NCBI GenBank assembly: GCA_028023455.1
Contig: JAQFVV010000017.1
Location: 7,352,985-7,416,984, forward strand
DNA from: Epiperipatus broadwayi
Taxonomy: Eukaryota; Onychophora; Udeonychophora; Euonychophora; Peripatidae
Direction: 5' to 3'
Length of the DNA stretch: 64,000 nt
The position numbers and the translations under genes are program-made. Shown piece by piece: positions 58,218 to 64,000 of the stretch. The notes under the pieces were generated by a model, which worked only from the letters and a program-made list of their open reading frames with translations, was not told the origin of the DNA and searched no databases. Every line of letters starts with the position of its first letter. Position 1 is the first letter of the stretch.

Positions 58218-58444
58218 TTTGCCAAGCAGTTCTTCCAAACGGTTTAGGACATGGAATCTGCTTCCCAGCTGCTATTTGCAAGGAATTTAAAGGACTACCC
58301 CAAGGAAATTGTACCGATGATTCTTGCTGTTTTATAACAGGAGTGGAACCTTTTAAATGTGGTAATAAAGGTCGTAAACCCACAAAAATTAAACCAAGAA
58401 TACTAGGAGGGAGATTAACTGGAAGCAATGAATTCTGTTGGCAG
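58218..58444 (+). CDS. S1 serine protease, exon with cysteine-knot module and activation site
   Basis: Residues 25-100. It follows TTTTTAG and ends before GTAAAC, phase 0 at the donor. Cysteines at 26, 39, 45, 56, 61, 62 and 72. The segment GHGICFPAAICKEFKGLPQG followed by N-C-T-D-D-S-C-C fits the small N-terminal module G-x-C-x5-C-x(4)G-x(2-3)G-x-C-x4-C-C seen in many arthropod secreted proteases. Cys72 in KCGNKG is placed as the usual disulfide link to the catalytic domain. The activation site is KPR|ILGG (85-89), so trypsin-like cleavage after R85 would free the Ile N terminus. The next block reads NEFCWQ where most family members have EFPWQ: proline replaced by cysteine at 98. Catalytic exons lie outside the window. 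The minus-strand frame here is a shadow. Confidence 0.9.
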
Positions 58445-58716
58445 GTAAACATTTTTATGCAGCAGTTTCATCATTTTATATTAAATAAATAAATATAAAT
58501 TAATACATCAAACTTCTTTTAAATCTTTTTTTTTATGACTTATAAAAATATAATTACACACCAACGTTATAATTTTTGGATAATATGTGATATTTATTTA
58601 TATTTATTATTAGATATTTATGTTTTTATTTTTCAGTTTTCCTTAAAAAAGATTATATTATAAAATAGTCAAATTGTTGGTGTGTTATATTTTTATAATA
58701 GTCATATAAAAATCAA
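58445..58716. repeat. Intronic segment, first copy of a tandem duplication
   Basis: About 58545-58716 matches 59620-59780: words AATTTTTGGATAATATGTGA / ATATGTGATATTTATATTTA, TTTTTATTTTTCAG and TTTTTATAATAGTCATATAA. The copy continues after the LINE insertion at about 59270-59385. Confidence 0.7.
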
Positions 58717-59282
58717 GTTTTTTTTAAATTAAAAGATTACTTTTATTATTCTAAGGTTTTACATTGTACTCAGTGGTTATAAATGTTTACAATGTAAGAT
58801 CTGATATCTATATTATTAGTTCTTATATCTATATCTTCAGTCAATCCAAGATGACATTCCTAAACAGGTTAACTGACATCTGGTAAATCAAATAATTCCC
58901 AGGTGGCCTTAAATATTTCCGTTGGCGCTATTGATTTGCCCCAATTTTTGATTTCCTTAATATAGTTTATTAGTAGTTGTTTAGTATTATTTTTTGATTG
59001 TCCAAAAATTAGTTTACATCTAATTTTCCACATGGAGAAGGCCAGGAATGTTGAGATTCTTATAAGTGGGTATATTCCCTTTTTAATGCAGTCCTTAAGG
59101 GATGTAATGATGTGTTTATTTGTTTTCATATAAGCATTTATTATTTCTCTATGGATAATCAGTCCTTGACATACATAAAATATATGCCCTATGGTTTCTT
59201 CTTCCCTTTTGCAAGTTTGGCATAACACTTTTCTAGTATACAAGAGAGGATTCACTAAGGTTGTCTCCATAAAAATCAAATT
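58717..59282 (-). pseudogene. 5'-truncated LINE insertion, RT tail with zinc-knuckle motif
   Basis: A minus-strand frame (59279-58869) encodes ETTLVNPLLYTRKVLCQTC onward; the motif C-x2-C-x8-H-x4-C is formed by CQTCKREEETIGHIFYVC, followed by IHREIINAYMKTN, ISTFLAFSMWKIRC and NYIKEIKNWGK. This resembles the tail of another LINE family than 55964. The flanks repeat ATAAAAATCAA (58706-58716 and 59269-59279), a target duplication of about 11 bp, and the uninterrupted target is preserved at about 59760-59785 (TATAAAAAACCAGATTTAAAAAG). Retained frame and clear duplication suggest a young insertion. Confidence 0.82.
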
Positions 59283-59429
59283 TTAAAAAGAAGTTTGGTG
59301 TATTCATTTATATATATATATATTGACAGTTATGAACTATATTTGAAAAGAAAACTGTGTAGATGATATTTTAAATAAAACTAAAGATATGTTATTTTAA
59401 AAAAATAAAAGTATACGAGTCAAAAGTTT

Positions 59430-59525
59430 GATGTGGTTGAGAGGTCAGCAGTGGCAGCTTTGCAAGCAGTTGTCCCGGGTTAGCGGGTTCGCTTCCTGAC
59501 TGATGCTATGACGCATGGGAAAAAA
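59430..59525 (+). repeat. tRNA-like SINE head
   Basis: TGTGGTTGAGAGGTCAGCAG (A-box) and TTAGCGGGTTCGCTTCCTGA (B-box) spaced as in a tRNA; acceptor pairing is poor. G+C-rich island between the two copies of the intronic duplication. Confidence 0.55.
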
Positions 59526-59619
59526 AGTTTGATAATGAATTCGAAACTGAAGAATATATAAAACTAAAGATATATATAAATGAATATACCCAACTTTTTT
59601 TTTAATTTTGTTTTTCATC

Positions 59620-59835
59620 TGATTCTTATAAAAATATAAGTACACTCCAATGTTTTAATTTTTGGATTTGTTTGGAATATGTGATATTTATATTTATTAT
59701 TATATATTTGTATTTTTATTTTTCAGTTAGTCGAACATTGGTGTGTAGTTATATTTTTATAATAGTCATATAAAAAACCAGATTTAAAAAGAAGTTTGTT
59801 GTATTCGTTTATATTTATGAAAAGTTAAACCACTA
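59620..59835. repeat. Intronic tandem duplication, second copy (left part)
   Basis: Matches 58545-58716 and, without the LINE, runs straight into AAAAAGAAGTTTGTTGTATT (first copy: AAAAAGAAGTTTGGTGTATT at 59285). It is interrupted by a family A repeat at about 59836 and resumes at 60273 with GAAAGTTATGAACAATTTTT (first copy: GACAGTTATGAACTATATTT at 59324). Confidence 0.75.
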
Positions 59836-60272
59836 AACATCACATGAGCCCCATCTCTTATGCTAGCACATAACTGTTATTAAACAGGAAAAACTCTCCA
59901 TACAGTAGTGCCACCCTGTAACAACCAGAGTAATCAATGGATGCCAGAAGGCTTGTGCATAAAATCCCCATCTAGTGCCTACTCATAAGCTATTGAGCTT
60001 AGATTGAAAATATTATTGTGTTTTCAATTTGATTTTCATAGTTTTGTAGTTAAGTAGAGATAAAAGGTGGCTGCTGGAGGGTTGCATTAGATCCTAAGAT
60101 CTAAGTGGTGTTCTCAGATCCAAGGCTCCTCACTGATGAAGGCCACAAGCCAGAAACTAGTCTGGGGATATTGGATGAGTAGGCACTAAATAGGGATTTC
60201 ATGCACAAGCTTTCTGGCATCCATTGATTACTCTGGTTGGCACAGGGTGGCACTACTGTATGGAGAGTTTTG
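59836..60272. mobile_element. Family A repeat, complete copy with ribozyme
   Basis: Starts AACCACTAAACATCACATGA and ends GGAGAGTTTTGCCTGTTTG. Left arm 59885-59985 (ACTCTCCATACAGTAGTGCC to AGTGCCTACTCAT), a spacer from the long family unit, then the ribozyme and right arm 60165-60270. It splits the second copy of an intronic duplication, so it inserted after the duplication. Flanks ATGAAAAGTT and ATTGAAAGTT look like an imperfect target duplication. Confidence 0.82.
60118..60176 (+). ncRNA. Hammerhead ribozyme-like motif (family A)
   Basis: Core CTGATGA (60133-60139), stem II GGC/GCC with CACAA loop (an A-A mismatch at its base), GAAA (60153-60156), stem III ACTAGT (60156-60161), C60162 and predicted cut before T60163. 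Stem I: TCCTCA (60127-60132) with TGGGGA (60163-60168), internal loop, ATCCAA (60118-60123) with TTGGAT (60171-60176). It lies in sense orientation within the second protease intron. Confidence 0.68.
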
Positions 60273-60764
60273 CCTGTTTGTATTGAAAGTTATGAACAAT
60301 TTTTGAAAAGAAAACTGTGTAGATGATATTTTAAATATTAAATCAATATTATTAATATTTACTTCACGACATAAACAGAAATTTGCATAAATTAATAAAT
60401 ACGTTTAACGTCTTTAGACTTTTTTTTTTTTTAGAAAAAAAAAAACACATTTTAATTATATTATATATCAAATGAACATTTAATATTTTAAAAGTAAAGC
60501 TACTCGAATTTATTTTTAATATGTATACATTTTTAATATAGATATGCATTTACTAATTGTTTTACAAATGATAAACAGGAGAGGGCGGTGTTGAAACTAA
60601 TATGAATAATAAATAAAAGAAAATATATATAGAGAGAGGCACGAGCTTTTGACCGATTTTTTTTTATTCCAAAACTTTTACATTTTATTTTGCAGAGGTT
60701 AAAACAAGATATTTCTAAATGGAATACAATAATTTTACTTCTATAATTAAGTCTATCTCTATCA
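60273..60764. other. Intronic AT-rich DNA
   Basis: First 75 bp are the end of the tandem duplication (AAAAGAAAACTGTGTAGATG at 60307, also at 59347). The rest is AT-rich with T and A runs near 60420-60445. Confidence 0.5.
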
Positions 60765-61295
60765 CAGAGGCTAAACTCTTTGTACAGTAATCTCTGTGTA
60801 AACAGCTTGTGTAAGCACAAAGAATAGAAATCATATGATGTTTAGTGGTTTAATAGCATCCAGTATCCCTAAACTAGATTCTAGCTTGTGACTTTCATCA
60901 ATGATGAGCATTGCATCTGAGAGCACTGCACCTAGATTTTAGGATCCAATGCAACCCTCTAGCAACCAGTTTACCTTATTAGTTAACTATAAAGTTTTGA
61001 GTCCAACATGAAAACACAACAATGTTTTCAATTCAAGCTCATTGGCTTGTATAATTGTATAGATCTGAACTCAGTTCAGCATCCATACTTTTTGGTGTCT
61101 TTGGTTTTTTAATAACCACAGTTACCATAAAATCAGTATTGGTATTAAACATCAAATGATCACCTTTCTTTATGCTCAGACAAGCAGTTTACTTAGAGGC
61201 TTGTACTGAGTGGCACTACTATATGGAGAGTTAAACCTTTGTGTAATCAGCTTGTGTGAGCATAAAGAATGGTGATCATATGATGTTTATTTTCC
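60765..61295. mobile_element. Family A repeat, decayed long copy
   Basis: Contains GCTTGTGTAAGCACAAAGAA, CATATGATGTTTAGTGG, a minus-strand ribozyme relic near 60870-60930 (CTAGATTCTAGCTTGTGACT TTCATCAATGATG; core TTGATGA, GAAT for GAAA), the long spacer (TTAGTTAACTATAAAGTTTT; AACTCAGTTCAGCATCCATA) and the distal ends ATCAAATGATCACC and GGTGATCATATGATGTT. It shows most of the full-length unit. Confidence 0.7.
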
Positions 61296-62890
61296 TATTT
61301 TCACATTCTCCCCCTCTGCATATCGCTGCATAACTGTCATTTATTTGTCTACTATTATACTTCCTATATTTTTAAAATTATCCTCAACCTTCCTTTAACA
61401 TTATTAGTTTGCTCAGTTTATCCCATTTTTGTATTAATTCTATTCTCTTTTTTTTCTTAAGAAGCTAAGGTATTTAATCTTGATCTTGTTTTCTTTCTTT
61501 CATGTATGCCTTTTTTCTTTTATTCTTTATTATTATTTGTTATTCCCATTAGTTCTATGTATAATCTCAATTGCAACCTTATTTAGCATGGCAGTTCACT
61601 CTCTTTAAGATTCAAATTCATAATCTTTCATGCTTCTTTCAAAAATATAATTAAACTTATTCATTTTAAATTCACCTCTTATTTTTTAACTCTTCAGATA
61701 TCCCTGATTCCATCAGCATAATATATTCGCTTTCTTTATTGTTTAATGCTTCAATTCATTTTGTCTTTTCTATTTTTTTTTTAATCTACCAATATGTAAT
61801 CAAGGAATGTACTTCAAACTCTGCCATGACAATGTAAACTTCTCATTTCTAATTTTCATTCGGTCATCCTCACACAACCTTTTTAGTGATATACCGTATA
61901 TATTTTATACTCAGTAAATTAATATGCCTGCTCATGTCATCTTCAATGAATAGTTTATATTTTCCTTAAATTCTGCTATATTCTTATACATTTCTGTGTC
62001 ACCTCTCACCCAATTTTTTCACCTTTTTCTATCCTCAATCGCTAAAGATATAATAACTCTTATTATTTTCATTATCTATCCTCATCCATTTACACTTGCG
62101 AAGACTAAATATGTCTTTTTCTCAAATGTGTCTCTATTATTAATAAATCCAATTTTCTTTCTCTAAAACTTGGTCCAACTTTCTCCATTTATTCATATTT
62201 CTAAAGTGCTCTGCATATTTATGAAACAAACGTCCCCGATCTTTCTTTGAAATATTCATTTCTTATAATTAATTATTATTAGACATTATCTTTAAAAAAA
62301 TTCTACTGTTGCATGATTCATTTTCATCCATATTATTGTTTATCTTATTCTTCTACCTAAATATAAGCATAAATTTTCTTTTTATTTATCCTTCCAGCAT
62401 AATAATTTTATCTTTACTTAGCATAATAATTTTATCTTTACTTATACAATCCCTCTTCTTAATATCTTCCTTGTTTTAATGAAAAATATCCATTTATTGT
62501 AAATTAATTCTTATAGTATTTTATCTTTCCTCTCTAATAAATATAACCTATTCTTTTTATATGAGACATTATTTCTAATAAACACACCCCACATATCTAA
62601 AAAATTAATAAGCACCATTATCACAAAGATATTTTACCCTCTAATTAATTCAAACCTTATTCAAATTTATGTCATTTTCAAATTGATCATTGATGTGCTT
62701 AAAACATGTAATCATATCTTCAGCAATATTATTGTTTTTACAGTGTGCCCAATTATATCATTTACTCTCATTAAACCTATTATCTTTGTTGTTTCTAATA
62801 TCTAACAATTACCAAAATACAGCACCTATTGCATTTCTTTTATTACATATGGTAATAGTATGATTACTGAACCCTACCATTTGATGGCGC
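61296..62890. other. Pyrimidine-rich intronic stretch, possible antisense LINE relic
   Basis: Strongly T/C-rich on the plus strand, so purine-rich on the minus strand, as expected of LINE coding sequence in reverse. Minus-strand pieces such as KKDRGRLFHKYAEHFRNMNK (about 62255-62195) are open over short spans but match no family I can name. No catalytic serine protease exon (AAHC, DIAL or GDSGG type) was found on the plus strand. Confidence 0.35.
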
Positions 62891-62899
62891 TCTTTTTCG

Positions 62900-63840
62900 C
62901 TCAATGCACATAAATATACCATTTCACAGGCTGTCTGTTTGTTTACATAATATTATGGTAAAAGATTTTTTTTTTAACCGGTTTTAAATTTTTTTTCGTC
63001 GTCGGCCTGTCTGTTTGGTTTACATAATATTATGGTAAACCACCAAAGTTTTTTTTTATTCCACCTAGGTTTTTTTAATAAACAAATACTTTGTTTTTAG
63101 ATAATCTAGGCTGTGTTGGTTTGTTTTTAAATTATCGACTAACTGTCCATCGGTTTCTTTACATAATATTACTTACGGTAAACCAAAGTTTTTTTAATTT
63201 ATTTTTTTGGTTCGTTTTTTTTAAAAAAAAAACAACACAAGATGGTGTTAGAGGGATGTTGGTTTGCTTTGAAATTATCGATTAATGCTCCGTCGGTTTA
63301 TTTACACAAAAATACAGTAACAAATACTTTGTTTTTAGATGGTGGAGGGGGTGTTGGTTGTTTGCTTTGAACTTATTTTTTTTGGTTGATGTTTTGATTT
63401 GCTGAAAGACTTCAACAATTCGGTACTTTTGAATAAATAAACTCTTGGTTTTTTAGAATGTGGATGGGTTGTTTTGATTTTGAATTGTTGTCTTTTTTTT
63501 TTTTTTTGTTAATTTATTACGAGGTTTTTCTAATTTTTTGTTTCAAATCTTTCCACTACAGAAAGCTATATTATATGATAGCAAAAAGTTCTTCCTTAAT
63601 TTTTGGGCCTTTAATTTAAAAAAAGACATAAACAGTTCATTTTTAAAGAACACTTTTTTTTAAGCCGGAGGAGGTGCGGTGGGGTGGCGGGGAAGGTTTG
63701 TTTTGATTTTTAATTATCGACTTCTTTTTGGATTTTCTTTTTGAACATTTTATTATGTTACCACACCGTTCTTTATTATTATATATATATATATTTGGGT
63801 GGGGCCTTTTGAATAAACTCTTAAACATTTCTTTTTTTAT
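62900..63840 (+). repeat. Degenerate T-rich tandem repeat, units about 130-180 bp
   Basis: Repeated blocks: GTCTGTTTG-TTTACATAATATTATGGTAAA (62933 and 63008), again as CATCGGTTTCTTTACATAATATTA (63149), TCGGTTTATTTACAC (63293); GTTGGTTTG-TTT-AAATTATCGA at 63116, 63259 and 63348; ATACTTTGTTTTTAGAT at 63087 and 63325. Between them are long T runs. Later units (63440-63800) keep TTTTGATTTTGAATTGTTG / TTTTGATTTTTAATTATCGA. Looks like an old satellite or a repeatedly duplicated element. Confidence 0.7.
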
Positions 63841-64000
63841 TTTGGTATAATAAAATATTACCTACTTTAATTAACTGTTATTGAAACTTATCAAATATTA
63901 CCTACCTACTTTCTAATCATGTGAACAACAACAAAAAGCAACAGCTTCCCATAAAATAATTTATTGAATCCAAAATAAACGAAACTTTGGACAAGTTGTG
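63841..64000. other. AT-rich window end
   Basis: A short duplication (TATTACCTAC at 63857 and 63896); no gene feature. Confidence 0.5.

Noticed and set aside
58156-58452. 98-codon minus-strand frame
   Set aside because: Shadow of the protease exon 58218-58444 on the opposite strand.
61296-62890. Catalytic exons of the serine protease
   Set aside because: Searched by eye for His, Asp and Ser motif contexts on the plus strand downstream of 58444; none found, so the exons must lie beyond the window.

Overview
This window is a piece of a large, strongly AT-rich animal nuclear genome (by eye well over 70% A+T). There is one recognisable host gene in it, and nearly everything else is transposon debris, foldback repeats, tRNA-derived SINE-like repeats, minisatellites and anonymous AT-rich DNA. 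GT-AG introns of several kb, a secreted protease with a small cysteine-knot module, Penelope-like elements, Ty3/Gypsy, several LINE families and hAT-type MITEs point to an invertebrate. An arthropod is my best guess from the protease architecture, but the species cannot be fixed from this window.

Host gene: two coding exons on the + strand (53946-54018 and 58218-58444) encode the first 100 residues of a secreted S1-family (trypsin-like) serine protease zymogen: signal peptide, clip/knot-like cysteine module, linker cysteine and the activation site R|ILGG. The catalytic exons (His, Asp, Ser) are not in the window and must lie beyond 64000. The 4.2 kb intron between the exons and the >5.5 kb following intron are packed with repeats, including a tandem duplication whose two copies carry different insertions.

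Mobile elements by region: 0.2-5.1 kb holds an almost full-length but decayed Penelope-like element (RT plus GIY-YIG) flanked by copies of repeat family B; 5.5 and 9.8-10.2 kb hold LINE tails; 9.4 kb a hAT MITE with a target duplication; 11.2-14.5 kb an internally deleted Ty3/Gypsy element (minus strand, two LTRs); 15-22 kb several foldback MITEs; 22.1-26.45 kb a family B cluster interrupted by a 3.0 kb insertion; 27.9-29.1 kb a 21-bp minisatellite, a LINE tail and a family A palindrome; 30.8-42.9 kb further foldbacks, SINEs and a 24-bp minisatellite; 43-51.3 kb LINE tail, SINEs, family A, C and E repeats and a second Penelope GIY-YIG fragment; 55-61 kb LINE tails and family A copies inside the protease gene; 62.9-63.8 kb a T-rich degenerate tandem repeat.

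The most interesting signal is RNA-level. Two abundant, mutually unrelated repeat families (A and B) each carry a hammerhead ribozyme-like core (CTGANGA ... GAAA), a hairpin stem II, a complementary stem I and a very short, self-complementary stem III followed by a permitted cleavage site. Copies occur as inverted pairs, so ribozyme cores lie on both strands. Hammerheads are known in Penelope-like retroelements, which are also present here, so these repeats may be pseudo-LTRs or non-autonomous relatives of such elements. This is an inference from pattern and base pairing, not a tested result.
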